Source: Streptomyces antibioticus (GTDB taxonomy: Bacteria; Actinomycetota; Actinomycetes; Streptomycetales; Streptomycetaceae). Taken from it: a DNA stretch of 64,000 bases. The position numbers and the translations under genes are program-made. The first letter of the stretch is position 1. The number at the start of each line of letters is the position of its first letter. The notes under the pieces are model-generated. The model was not told the origin of the DNA. It worked only from the letters and a program-made list of their open reading frames with translations, and did no database searches. The stretch lies in contig NZ_KQ948433.1 of the NCBI RefSeq assembly GCF_001514065.1, forward strand, positions 360,695 to 424,694, read 5' to 3'. Shown here piece after piece: positions 52,582 to 60,998 of this stretch.

Positions 52582-52851
52582 GTGGGGCTGCTGCAGGAAA
52601 GAGAGCAGATCAGGCAGGCCATGGAGGACCAGCCGGTCATCGACATGGCCTGCGGGGTGCTGATGGTGAGCTTCGCCTGCGAACCCCAGGAGGCCAGGGA
52701 CCTCCTCGCCGCAGTCGCCAGCCGGGCCGACGTCCACGTGTGGGAGGTCGCGGAAGCGGTCACCTCGACCACGAGGGGAAAGCCGATGCCTGAGCTGCTT
52801 CACGAGCACCTCACGGCAGCGCTGCAGGCCCGGCAGACCGACCGAACATGA
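52582..52851 (+). CDS. ANTAR-domain RNA-binding antiterminator-like protein
   Basis: 89 residues, GTG at 52582 being the only start in frame. ANTAR three-helix bundle: EREQIRQAMEDQPVIDMACGVLM, EARDLLAAVASRADV, HVWEVAEAVTS. The usual sensor (GAF/PAS or receiver) is absent, as in stand-alone ANTAR proteins next to STAS genes in Streptomyces. Likely binds nascent RNA hairpins to block termination. Confidence 0.8.
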   Translation: MGLLQEREQIRQAMEDQPVIDMACGVLMVSFACEPQEARDLLAAVASRADVHVWEVAEAVTSTTRGKPMPELLHEHLTAALQARQTDRT

Positions 52852-53024
52852 GAGCCGCTGCCCGGGGTAGGCGGACAGTGCTCAACAGGGGGAGGGCCGT
52901 TAACGCCTGGGGAGGTCTAGCGGCCCTCCCACCGAGCCGAGCGATCGAAGGCAGCGACGGACGCCGTGCCTCGATGCCAGGGAGCTTCGATTCGTGGCTC
53001 ACCCGCCCGGGCGGGTAAGTCGCA

Positions 53025-53285
53025 TCATCGACCCGCGCACATTGGCACGTTGCCCCGCTGGCGGAGGCGCTGGCTGGCCCCGGGTGCGCGATGGCACGCG
53101 AGGAAGGAGCCGGTTCGCCGCGCACTGCCGAAGCTGATGACCCAGCCGCTGTCTTCGGCGAGTTTGCGCGCCGTCTGGGAGACCTCGTCTGCGGATCGCT
53201 GTTCGCCGTCGTCGCCGGTCTGGACGGCCAGGTAGACGGCGAGGCAGTCCTCGGTGTCGCATATGACAGCTACGCCGGTCGTCAT
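53025..53285 (-). CDS. small hypothetical protein with CDTEDC motif
   Basis: 86 residues, ATG at 53285 with AAAGGAA 4 bases upstream. The CDTEDC pair near the start and a later cysteine pair (LAC, MCAG) suggest a small zinc-binding domain. The middle helix (ADEVSQTARKLAEDSGW) is typical of a group of Streptomyces hypotheticals. Function unknown. Confidence 0.6.
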   Translation of the reverse strand: MTTGVAVICDTEDCLAVYLAVQTGDDGEQRSADEVSQTARKLAEDSGWVISFGSARRTGSFLACHRAPGASQRLRQRGNVPMCAGR

Positions 53286-53468
53286 CCGGTTCCTTTCCCC
53301 CGGGGGCGCGGCCAGGGTGTGGCTGCGCCGATGTGTTCGTCCTGGGAAGAGGTATGCCCCGTGTCCGGGCTGCGACCCGGCACGGGGCGATGACGGCGAT
53401 GGTCCTGCCCTCGCACGTGCTGCTTGTCCGCCGGTGCAGCAACGGGGCCTGAGGGTGTGTGGGGTTTC

Positions 53469-53606
53469 TCAGGGGGGTGGGTTGTCGTCCGGGCGTGGTG
53501 TGCGGTTGGTGCGGCGGGTTCGGATCCAGCGCCAGGTGAGGGTGGTGGCGGTCAGCGCGAGGCCGGCGGTGAAGTTGGCGAGGAACTCTAGAGCGAGGTA
53601 AGCCAT
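53469..53606 (-). CDS. 45-residue single-pass membrane peptide
   Basis: ATG at 53606, TGA at 53469-53471. One hydrophobic helix (YLALEFLANFTAGLALTATT) followed by a basic then Pro-rich tail (WRWIRTRRTNRTPRPDD). No strong ribosome site (GCTGAACC), so support is mainly compositional. Membrane peptides of this size include type I toxins, but no antitoxin RNA can be shown. Confidence 0.4.
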   Translation of the reverse strand: MAYLALEFLANFTAGLALTATTLTWRWIRTRRTNRTPRPDDNPPP

Positions 53607-53860
53607 GGTTCAGCGCGTCTGCGTGTGGGTCATACGGCGGGGGGATTTGGGGGTGTTCCGGCGCGGGGGCGGTGGGGGTGCGGACATGCTGGATCTTCTC
53701 CTTGCACAGAGCGGATGCGGACGGGACCGAGGCGGAGCCGTCGGCCCGGTCCGCTCACTGTGCAGGGGCCGCAATTTGTGCCGCTAGAGGAAAGAACCGC
53801 AGGTCAGACCAGAAAGAAGTGGAAAGAATTCCGGCTGGCTGTGGTCTCGGGGGGAGTGCC

Positions 53861-55387
53861 GTGTCGGAGACGACCAACCGTGAGGAGGAGCCGCCCGGTG
53901 CGGGGCTGGCGAGGGGTGGGCGGGGGCGGCCGCGTAAGGCGTTGGCGGCGTCGATGCCGCAGGCGCAGCAGGAGTTCGCTGACGTGCTGCGTGAGCAGGT
54001 CTTTGATCCGTTGCGGGTGGCGAACTGGCCGTTGGAGAGGATCAGCCGCCGCCTGGGCGGGGACGGGAGGGCGGGGTTCAGCGCTCCGACACTGAGCCGG
54101 ATCGCCAGCGGGCAGCGGATCCCGTCCGCGGAGGTGCTGGAGGCGATCTTGGATCTGGTGGGGGAGGTGGCTCAGCAGCCGGTACCCCGTCAGGCGCGCC
54201 AGGACCTGGAGCGGTTACGGCTGGCGGCGCTGGCGGTGGCCGCCCCGGCCCGCTACCGGCAGGAGATCGTCATGGTCGACAACCGTCGGCTGCGTGCGGA
54301 ACGCGATCGCCTCCACCACCGCCACACCGACACCGCGCACACCGCCGCCGGTGCAGGCCCGGAAGATGCGGCCGCCGCCGACGATCTCAGCGAAGACGGT
54401 CCTCAACTGCCCGAGCAGGCCGGGATGGAGGCATTGCCGCCGCCGGTGCGGGACCTGCGCGCGGACACCGTCGCGCACGTCGACGACGTCATCGCGGCCG
54501 GCATCCCCCTGCCGGCACGGATGATGCCGGACGAGCCCCAGCCGCCCGTCACCGTGCTGGGGGTGTTGCAGGAGATCGATGACGTGCTCCAGCACGCCGC
54601 CCGCGCTCTGAGCCGCGCTCTGGCCACCGACCCGCACGACCAGGCGGCCGGCCACACCACCACCCAAGTTCCGCCTGCCGCGCCTGCGGTGATCGGCCCC
54701 GGCTACGACGAGCCCGCCTGGCCCCGCCGCGAGCCGGCCGGGTGCGCTCCTGCCGTGGGCGTCCTGCTCGTGGTGGCGATCTTGGTTCTTTCCTACTTCT
54801 ATCTGCTCCCTCTGCTCAAAGGCCGTCAGGAGCAAGGGGCTTCACCGACCACGTCCACCACCGTCACCGCCACGACCACCCGGAATGAGCAGCCGTCCCG
54901 TACACCGCGTCCCGGGCTGACTCCCACTCCCGACACCAGCAGCGGTGGCGGTCCCGGCCCCGAGCGTTCGAAGGAGCGGAAGACCAGCAGCCAGACCAGC
55001 ACCGGCCCCACCGAGACCTCCACCAGTCCCTCCACCGATCAAGACGAGGGCCCCGTGCTGGGCGGCTGGGGCGTGAATGCGGTCCCGCGCCTGGACTCAG
55101 CCGACTGTTCGCAGCCGATCGTCTTCACCCTCAGCGCCGCCGCGCAGCGCCCTGGCACGGTCGAGTACACGTGGCATCCCGACGACCGGCTGATCGCCCG
55201 TGGTGTGCAGGACCGTGCGGGGACGATGACCTTCACCACCACCAACGAACAGCACGACGAGTTCACCGTGCAGCTGACCGGCACCCAGCCCGGCGAGCGG
55301 GTGCAGGGCGGCATGACCGTGGAGGTCACCTCGCCGGCCGCCAACCGCGGCACCTCCGGCGACGTTTTCGACATCACCTGCACCTGA
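53861..55387 (+). CDS. membrane-anchored helix-turn-helix protein
   Basis: 508 residues from the GTG at 53861 (GGGGGAG 5 bases upstream). N-terminal half cytoplasmic with an HTH-like region (LERISRRLGGDGRAGFSAPTLSRIASGQRIPSAEVLEAI, residues about 55-95) and an acidic linker; one membrane helix at about 305-325 (VGVLLVVAILVLSYFYLLPLL); then a Thr/Ser/Pro-rich stalk and a C-terminal extracytoplasmic domain (AVPRLDSADCSQPIVFTLSA ... GDVFDITCT) with two cysteines likely bonded. Layout resembles one-component membrane regulators such as RodZ-like or CadC-like proteins, with an Ig-like outer domain. Ligand and target unknown. Confidence 0.8.
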   Translation: MSETTNREEEPPGAGLARGGRGRPRKALAASMPQAQQEFADVLREQVFDPLRVANWPLERISRRLGGDGRAGFSAPTLSRIASGQRIPSAEVLEAILDLVGEVAQQPVPRQARQDLERLRLAALAVAAPARYRQEIVMVDNRRLRAERDRLHHRHTDTAHTAAGAGPEDAAAADDLSEDGPQLPEQAGMEALPPPVRDLRADTVAHVDDVIAAGIPLPARMMPDEPQPPVTVLGVLQEIDDVLQHAARALSRALATDPHDQAAGHTTTQVPPAAPAVIGPGYDEPAWPRREPAGCAPAVGVLLVVAILVLSYFYLLPLLKGRQEQGASPTTSTTVTATTTRNEQPSRTPRPGLTPTPDTSSGGGPGPERSKERKTSSQTSTGPTETSTSPSTDQDEGPVLGGWGVNAVPRLDSADCSQPIVFTLSAAAQRPGTVEYTWHPDDRLIARGVQDRAGTMTFTTTNEQHDEFTVQLTGTQPGERVQGGMTVEVTSPAANRGTSGDVFDITCT

Positions 55388-56223
55388 CAGCACCATCACC
55401 GTCCTGTCGTCGGCGGCGCGGTCCTCGATCAGTTTTGCCGTGTCCGGCGCGGGGCGTCGGCAACGGTGTGTGGTGGGCTGCCCGAGTACGGCCGCTGGTG
55501 GGACGGGACGAGGCGCGGGGCGCCTTTCGAGGGCTGGGGCGTGCGCCCAGGCGTAGAGGGGGTGCTCTATGTGATGCACGTTACTCTCCGTGCTGGGTTG
55601 ATTATTCCCTGTTCATTCAGGATCGGTTGAGCTCGATGCTGGACGTCAACTCGCTGTGTGCTGGGCGGAACTGACTGGCTGCCAGCGACAATCCTGGTGG
55701 TGCATATGCCGGATCGCGATGGAGGGGAGCCCTGCGGAGCGCGAGGCGTGTGCCATGTGGCTTGGTCGACAAAGCAGGTGAGCCTGTAGGTAACTCACCG
55801 ATTTATGTTCGGTGTCCCATCGGTCATAGAGAGTCGATGCAATTTCAAATGCATCAGGCATTCCGGCCGCGGACCAGCACCAAAGCGCAGAGGGCTGAAT
55901 TGAGATACGGCCGAAGGAGCGTTCCTCCGCCAGCGGGATCCCGGCGGCCGGCCGAGCGGTGTGGGGCTGAGGCAACCCAGTGTTGACCAAATCTGTTGAC
56001 TCTTGAACGGCAATAATCATTTGATCGCGCTCTCTGGGGTGCTGAGAGTGAGGGCATCACCCCTCCCGGTCGCCCAAATCGGACATACTGCGCCCTCGCG
56101 CGGCGTGTTGCTTATCCGGACTTTAGGAGCGCGAGGTACGGGACAAAACCCCGGAGCTAGGGGTTCTCTACCGGTTTTCCGTGGCACACCTGGTGGTAGA
56201 GACCCCCTGAGGGCGGAAGGACA
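55388..56223. other. long non-coding stretch before the structured leader
   Basis: No gene I can support; the minus-strand frame at 55646-56020 lacks coding character. An imperfect hairpin GGGGTTCTCTACC / GGTAGAGACCCC (about 56159-56210) precedes the first leader ORF. Several AT-rich patches (55570-55640, 55990-56035) could be promoters. Confidence 0.45.
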
Positions 56224-56397
56224 GTGACCTTAACACCGCTCGTGGTGTTTACTGGACACCGGTCTGAACCTGGTGGGTCCGGACCCTTTCCGGGAGGTCT
56301 TGGGGGTGGTGCCCCAGGGCCTCCCGATTTTTACCTCCCGTTTCCACCCCGGTCTCCCGTGATCCGGTGGAGAGAAAATCTTCACCGCACTGCATAA
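56224..56397 (+). CDS. 57-residue leader ORF containing a TTA codon
   Basis: GTG at 56224 with GGAAGGA upstream; stop TAA at 56395-56397. The fourth codon is TTA, so in Streptomyces its translation would need the bldA tRNA. The middle is Gly/Pro-rich because it runs straight through a terminator-type hairpin (56291-56326). Not a typical folded protein; best read as a leader peptide whose translation could control that hairpin. Confidence 0.4.
   Translation: MTLTPLVVFTGHRSEPGGSGPFPGGLGGGAPGPPDFYLPFPPRSPVIRWRENLHRTA
56291..56326 (+). terminator. 15-bp hairpin followed by ATTTTT: intrinsic terminator or attenuator
   Basis: Arms 56291-56305 (CGGGAGGTCTTGGGG) and 56312-56326 (CCCCAGGGCCTCCCG) pair fully if G-T is allowed; the loop is GTGGTG and the right arm is followed by ATTTTT. 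This is the only hairpin in the window with a real T-run. It lies inside the leader ORF and some 550 bases before the Crp-like gene. Confidence 0.75.
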
Positions 56398-56449
56398 GCA
56401 TCCAGGTGAGAAACGGGTTCGGTTTCCGGTTAAAACTCTGCAGGATTCT

Positions 56450-56571
56450 ATGACCCCTGCTACGGCCGTTTCGCTCACAACCCCCAGCTCCGGGGTCTTC
56501 CGGTAATGATCGCTTGCTCGCCGCCGCGCCGTCGAATGGGTGACTGGCCCTCAGGTTGCGCCGGGCGGTAG
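56450..56571 (+). other. two overlapping mini-ORFs (18 and 21 codons)
   Basis: ATG at 56450 (AGGA 4 bases upstream) runs 18 codons to TAA at 56504-56506, which overlaps an ATG at 56506 (TAATG) for a further 21 codons to about 56571. No protein function is likely; upstream ORFs of the Crp-like gene. Confidence 0.35.
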
Positions 56572-56655
56572 CTTTAGCCCGTCTGAGGTCTTCTCCACCG
56601 CCTGGCCTCACCAGCCAGGCATGCCCCACCCCGGAGAGGGTGCCGGACCCACCAC

Positions 56656-56685
56656 CCGGGACCCCGCTGACCAGCGGGGTCCCGG
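56656..56685 (+). terminator. perfect 13-bp hairpin with GACC tetraloop upstream of the 55-codon ORF
   Basis: Arms 56656-56668 (CCGGGACCCCGCT) and 56673-56685 are exact complements. No T-run. It ends 26 bases before the next ATG and so may affect initiation or act as a second attenuator. Confidence 0.6.
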
Positions 56686-56711
56686 TACAGACCGACCGTA
56701 AAAGGATCTCT

Positions 56712-56879
56712 ATGTCCACCGTCAACGATGCCGGTGCCGCGGCACTCACCCGCCACGGGCTTCTGCCTACACCGGCCCTGACACCCCGTCACCGTCCAGC
56801 CCGTGAGGGCGCGTACGCCGGGGCACACGCCACCTGCACCACCGCGGCGGTCCCCGCCCCGGCGAAGTCCGGGGTGTGA
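56712..56879 (+). CDS. 55-residue protein coupled to the Crp-like regulator
   Basis: ATG at 56712 with AAAGGA 5 bases upstream; the stop overlaps the next start (GTGTGA). Sequence is Ala/Thr/Pro-rich (MSTVNDAGAAALTRHGLLPT, then TAAVPAPAKSGV at the end). Coupling to the regulator and a clear ribosome site support translation. No family. Confidence 0.55.
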   Translation: MSTVNDAGAAALTRHGLLPTPALTPRHRPAREGAYAGAHATCTTAAVPAPAKSGV

Positions 56880-57613
56880 GCGTGCCTCCCGCCCTCGACA
56901 CCGCCCGCTCAACGGACCTTCTCCTCGGTCACGGGGACAAGCCCACTGGAACCTTCCTTCAGCGCCTGCCCCTGGAGACTTGGCACCGCCTTCTCCATGC
57001 TGGCCTGCGCAGCCGCACCTTCAAGCGGGACGAACTGCTGCCCATCGGTCCCGAGCACGGCATGGTGTACATCATCTGGGACGGCATCGTCCGTCAGGAC
57101 CGCCACCCGCTGGGTGTGGCCCCTGACATGCCCTCCATCACCCGCTTCCGCGGCCCTGGACAACTGGTCGGCGAGGCCGCCCTCATCGACCCCGACGCCG
57201 CGGTTGTCACCCGCTGCCTGTCACGCACCGTCGCGATCCCCTGCCGGGCCAGCCACTTCAGCCTCCTGATCGACCGTCTGCGTGAGGCCCGCCAGGCCCT
57301 GCTGTGCAGTCTGGAGGACCGCAACCGCAGCGACGAAGCTGTCTACGCGATGGCGATCCGCCCGCCGCTGGAGCGCGTTTCGCGTCTGCTGATCCACCTC
57401 GCCGACACTGCCGGCATCCCCGACCCTGACACCGGCCAGCAACTGGTCATCACCGGTCCCGGCCAGAAAGACATCGCCGCAGCTCTCCAACTCGCCGTCT
57501 CCACCACCGAGAACGCCTTGCGCACCCTGCGCCACCACGGTGTGATCGAGGCGCGCTACCGGCAGTTCGTCGTCCGTGACGTCGACGCGCTGCGCCACTT
57601 CGTCGGGGCCTGA
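56876..57613 (+). CDS. Crp/Fnr-family transcriptional regulator
   Basis: 245 residues from the GTG at 56876. N-terminal cyclic-nucleotide-binding-like beta roll (FKRDELLPIGPEHGMVYIIWDGIVRQDR, FRGPGQLVGEAALIDPDAAV), a long dimerisation helix, and a C-terminal winged HTH (TGPGQKDIAAALQLAVSTTENALRTLRHHGVIEARYRQFVV). The cAMP-contacting arginine of the RxSA motif is not evident (EAALIDPDAAVVTRC), so the ligand, if any, is probably not cAMP. Preceded by a long leader with hairpins and mini-ORFs. Confidence 0.88.
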   Translation: MSVPPALDTARSTDLLLGHGDKPTGTFLQRLPLETWHRLLHAGLRSRTFKRDELLPIGPEHGMVYIIWDGIVRQDRHPLGVAPDMPSITRFRGPGQLVGEAALIDPDAAVVTRCLSRTVAIPCRASHFSLLIDRLREARQALLCSLEDRNRSDEAVYAMAIRPPLERVSRLLIHLADTAGIPDPDTGQQLVITGPGQKDIAAALQLAVSTTENALRTLRHHGVIEARYRQFVVRDVDALRHFVGA

Positions 57614-57756
57614 CACCACTCCGACAGCGCTTTCCCGCGCGGGCCCGCCACACCGGTATTGCCCGCCCGGACCCACCACCCTCCCTCGACGTCGCACACC
57701 CCAGGCACCCCTGCACAGGATCGGCGTCCCCTCTTTTGGAACGGACCTTCGACACG

Positions 57757-58269
57757 ATGATGACCACCATGCTGGCGATCGGCACGGGCGCCGGCACCCT
57801 CGCGGTGACGACCGTCTCCGCACTCGCCACCGGCATCCTGGGCACCTACACCCTGCTGCACCACCAGCAGGTCTTCGCCTGGATGCGCAGCATCCGCCAC
57901 AAAGACCAGTACAGCGCCGAACTCGACAAGCGCGACCAGTGGCTCGCCGACCTGTACAAGGCGCAGTCCCGCCTCGCCCACAAGCCCTGCCGCAGCGAGG
58001 ACTTCGAGGACGTCACCCAGATCGGCACCATGATCCGAGGCGTCGCCGAGAACACGCCCGCGATCGCTCCCGAGCTGGCCCGGGTCCTCGACGGCATCCA
58101 GGAGTACGTCAACACCGCGCTGCCCGATCCGGGTCCGGCGGTGAAGGTCTCCCTGCTGGAGCACCGCACGCAGCTGGTGAAGGCGATGAAGCAGGAGAGC
58201 GCCCGCGGCGAGCTGGCCCGGGCGGTGGTGGCAGCCCAGCAGAAGATCACCCAGCTCAAGCGCGGCTGA
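57757..58269 (+). CDS. hypothetical membrane-anchored helical protein
   Basis: 170 residues from the ATG at 57757 (57760 is also possible; a TTG at 57736 lacks a ribosome site). One N-terminal membrane helix (LAVTTVSALATGILGTYTLL), then a cytoplasmic helical domain with a coiled-coil end (ARGELARAVVAAQQKITQLKRG). No known family. Sits between the Crp-like gene and the TIR-STAND gene, all on the plus strand, but a hairpin separates it from the latter. Confidence 0.65.
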   Translation: MMTTMLAIGTGAGTLAVTTVSALATGILGTYTLLHHQQVFAWMRSIRHKDQYSAELDKRDQWLADLYKAQSRLAHKPCRSEDFEDVTQIGTMIRGVAENTPAIAPELARVLDGIQEYVNTALPDPGPAVKVSLLEHRTQLVKAMKQESARGELARAVVAAQQKITQLKRG

Positions 58270-58310
58270 CCCCACATCACGAGTCAGAAGCCACCACCAG
58301 ACCAACCTGC

Positions 58311-58360
58311 GGCACGGATCCGACGCCACGGCCAGCCACGCTGGTCTCGGATCCGGTGCC
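58311..58360 (+). terminator. hairpin before the TIR-STAND gene
   Basis: GGCACGGATCCGA (58311-58323) and TCGGATCCGGTGCC (58347-58360) pair with one bulged base. It lies 42 bases past the preceding stop. Confidence 0.55.
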
Positions 58361-58476
58361 GTGGGGTGGCACCCGCAGCAGCGAGCGCCCTGCAGCCTGG
58401 TGAAGACCAGGGGCCCGGCAGGGGCCTCGACCTCTACGCTTGCACCAGTACGAACGCGTGGTTTCGGGGGGACACG

Positions 58477-60954
58477 ATGGGCGCGATAGAGGCATCTGGC
58501 AGCGCGTCTGACGGCACGTCAGACATGGTCTGGTTTATCAGTCATGCGGGTGCGGACAGAGCTTGGGCGGAGTGGATTGCCTGGCAGCTCCTGGACGCCG
58601 GCTACGAGGTGGAGTTGGACTGCTGGGACTGGGGTGCGGGTGACAACTTCGTGCTGAAGATGAACGCCGCTCTTGAGCGCGGCCGGTTCCTGGCGTTGTT
58701 CTCGCCGGCGTATTTCGAGCCGGAGCGGTTCACGACGCCGGAGTGGACGGCGATGGTGGCCCGGCAGGAGAGGATCACTCCGGTCCGGATCGCACAGGCG
58801 CCCACACCTTCGATCTTGAGTCCTCTGATCGTCACTGATCTGTTCGGTCTGGACGACCAGGCAGCCCGTGAGGCTCTGCTGCGTGCGGTGAATGGTCCGT
58901 CCCGTCCTACCCGGGCGCCGGTGCGGCCGCCGGGGATGTTGTCGCGGGTGGGTGGGAGTGGGCCGCGGTTGCCGGGGAGTCTGCCGCGGGTGTGGAACGT
59001 GCCGGCCCGTAACGCTGCGTTCACCGGCCGCGACGGCATGCTGGTCCGCACACGCGAAGCGCTCGCGTCAGGGCAGCGGGTGGCGGTCCAAGCCCTGTAC
59101 GGCCGCGGCGGGGTGGGGAAAACCCAGTTGGCGATCGAGTACGCGCACCGGTTCGCCGGCGAGTACGAGCTCATCTGGTGGATCGCATCGGAGGCTCCCG
59201 CGCTCATCCCCGACCAGCTGGCAGCTCTCGCCGTCGACACCGGTGCAGCGCCCGCGGGCACGCCCTCTGCCGAGGCGGTCTCGGCCGTGCTCGCCGAGCT
59301 GCGCACCCGCTCACGCTGGCTGTTGGTCTTCGACAACGCCGAAACCCCCGACGCTCTCGCGCCGTTCCTGCCCGGCGGCCCCGGCCATGTGCTGATCACC
59401 TCCCGCAACTCACTGTGGACCAGCTACGCCGTCCCCGTCGACGTCGACACCCTCTCCCGCACCGAGTCCATAGCCCTGCTACGTGCCCGGGGCGCGGTCC
59501 TCTCCGCCACGGACGCCAACGACATTGCCGCAACCCTGGACGACCTCCCACTCGCCCTCACCCAGGCCGCAGCCCTCCTGGTACGCGGCCTGTCGGCGGC
59601 GGACCTGAAGGAGGAACTGGCGGCAAACCTGGTGGAGGTGATGGCCCACCAGCCTCCGCCCGGCTACCCGACCGGCCTGGCCGCGCAGGTCCGACTCACC
59701 CGCTCGCGCCTCAAAGCCGAGCATCCCGGCGCAGCCGCGGTGGTGGATGCGCTGGCACTGCTGGCCCCCGAACCCTTCCCCCTGACCACCTGCGCCAGCC
59801 ATATCCCCGACCAGGCTTCTGCTCTCCTGGTGGAGACGGTGGATTCGCGGCTGGCAGCGGGCAGCGCGGTGGAGGCGGTCGCCCGGCACGGCCTGGCCCG
59901 CGTCCAGGACGGCACGCTCCAACTGCACCGCCTCACCCAGGACATGCTCGCAGGGCTGATGACCGGTCAGGAGCACGACCAGGCGGTAGCGGATGCCGAA
60001 GCACTCCTGACCGCGGCCAACCCTGGTGGGCCGGGGGAGCCGCAGAGGTGGCCAGCCTGGCAGGTCCTGCTCCCGCACGTCCTCGCCCTCGACCCTGCCC
60101 ACCTCACCACCAGCCGGGGACGAGGCGTGATGGGGCAGGCGTGCTGGTATCTGATGGACCGCGGGCAGGCCCGCCCCGCCCGGGAACGCCTGCAACGGCT
60201 GTACGACGCCTGTCTGCAGCAGCTGGGCCCCGACCACGACGACACCCTGTCGGCCGCCCTCCGCCTGGCTCGCGCCTACGACGACACCCAGGACCATGAG
60301 CGCGCCCGCGTCCTGGACGAAGACACCCTCGCCCGCCGACGGCGCCTCCAAGGCGACGACCACCTCAACACCCTGGACTGCGCCCACAACCTCGCCGTTC
60401 GGCTGCGGGCGCTCGGGCGGCACGAGGAAGCCCTCGCCCTGGACGAGAAGACTCTGGAGACACTGCGTCGGGTGCTGGGTGAGGAGCATCCGGACACGTT
60501 GCTCACGGCGTCGAACCTGGCCGTCGATCTGGCGGCGGTGGGTCGGGTGGACGAGGCGGTGGTGTTGGGGGAGGAGACGCTTGCTCGGCAGCGTCGGGTA
60601 ACGGGTGAGGAGCATCCGGACACGTTGCTCACGGCGTCGAACCTGGCCGTCGATCTGGCGGCGGTGGGTCGGGTGGACGAGGCGGTGGTGTTGGGGGAGG
60701 AGACGCTGGCGGCGCAGCGGCGGGTGTTAGGTGAGGACCATCTCAGCACTCGGCAATCAGCGTCGAACCTGGCCGTCGATCTGGCGGCGGTGGGTCGGGT
60801 GGACGAGGCGGTGGTGTTGGGGGAGGAGACGCTGGCGGCGCAGCGGCGGGTGTTGGGTGAGGACCATCCCGAAACTCTGGAGTCTGTTGAGGCGCTGGAG
60901 CGGATCAGACGGTGGCAAGTCGAAGATCCGGAGAGCCCGGCCTCAGGGGAGTGA
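58477..60954 (+). CDS. TIR-NB-ARC(STAND)-TPR protein, putative immune NTPase
   Basis: 825 residues from the ATG at 58477 (GGGGGA 6 bases upstream). TIR domain at 16-140 (MVWFISHAGADRAWAEWIAW; FSPAYFEPERFTTPEW with E89 as candidate NADase glutamate). NB-ARC: Walker A GRGGVGKTQ (209-217), Walker B WLLVFDNAE (281-289), HVLITSRNS (304-312), DDLPLALTQA (355-364). Helical middle, then TPRs from about 590, the last four 42-residue units (665-825) being almost identical. The TIR resembles that of FxsT proteins, but no FxSxx partner genes are present. Expected action: TPR senses an invader product, the NTPase oligomerises, TIR consumes NAD+. Inferred from family precedent. Confidence 0.9.
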   Translation: MGAIEASGSASDGTSDMVWFISHAGADRAWAEWIAWQLLDAGYEVELDCWDWGAGDNFVLKMNAALERGRFLALFSPAYFEPERFTTPEWTAMVARQERITPVRIAQAPTPSILSPLIVTDLFGLDDQAAREALLRAVNGPSRPTRAPVRPPGMLSRVGGSGPRLPGSLPRVWNVPARNAAFTGRDGMLVRTREALASGQRVAVQALYGRGGVGKTQLAIEYAHRFAGEYELIWWIASEAPALIPDQLAALAVDTGAAPAGTPSAEAVSAVLAELRTRSRWLLVFDNAETPDALAPFLPGGPGHVLITSRNSLWTSYAVPVDVDTLSRTESIALLRARGAVLSATDANDIAATLDDLPLALTQAAALLVRGLSAADLKEELAANLVEVMAHQPPPGYPTGLAAQVRLTRSRLKAEHPGAAAVVDALALLAPEPFPLTTCASHIPDQASALLVETVDSRLAAGSAVEAVARHGLARVQDGTLQLHRLTQDMLAGLMTGQEHDQAVADAEALLTAANPGGPGEPQRWPAWQVLLPHVLALDPAHLTTSRGRGVMGQACWYLMDRGQARPARERLQRLYDACLQQLGPDHDDTLSAALRLARAYDDTQDHERARVLDEDTLARRRRLQGDDHLNTLDCAHNLAVRLRALGRHEEALALDEKTLETLRRVLGEEHPDTLLTASNLAVDLAAVGRVDEAVVLGEETLARQRRVTGEEHPDTLLTASNLAVDLAAVGRVDEAVVLGEETLAAQRRVLGEDHLSTRQSASNLAVDLAAVGRVDEAVVLGEETLAAQRRVLGEDHPETLESVEALERIRRWQVEDPESPASGE
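60471..60925 (+). repeat. 126-bp tandem repeats encoding TPR units
   Basis: Copies begin at about 60471, 60597, 60723 and 60849 (partial). Long stretches such as TCGAACCTGGCCGTCGATCT and GGTGGACGAGGCGGTGGTGT are the same in each; differences cluster in the first third of the unit (CATCCGGACACG / CATCTCAGCACT / CATCCCGAAACT). Recent duplication or gene conversion is implied. Confidence 0.9.
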
Positions 60955-60998
60955 CTCCGCCCCTGACTGCGGCAGCCCGCTTCCCTATTTCCTCGCGT

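Noticed and set aside
55646-56020. Minus-strand open frame of 124 codons
   Set aside because: Irregular composition for this GC content, no ribosome site and no recognisable domain.
58477-60954. FxSxx-COOH peptide system (FxsT)
   Set aside because: The TIR and TPR resemble FxsT, but no FxsA precursor, radical-SAM FxsB or FxsC gene is nearby.
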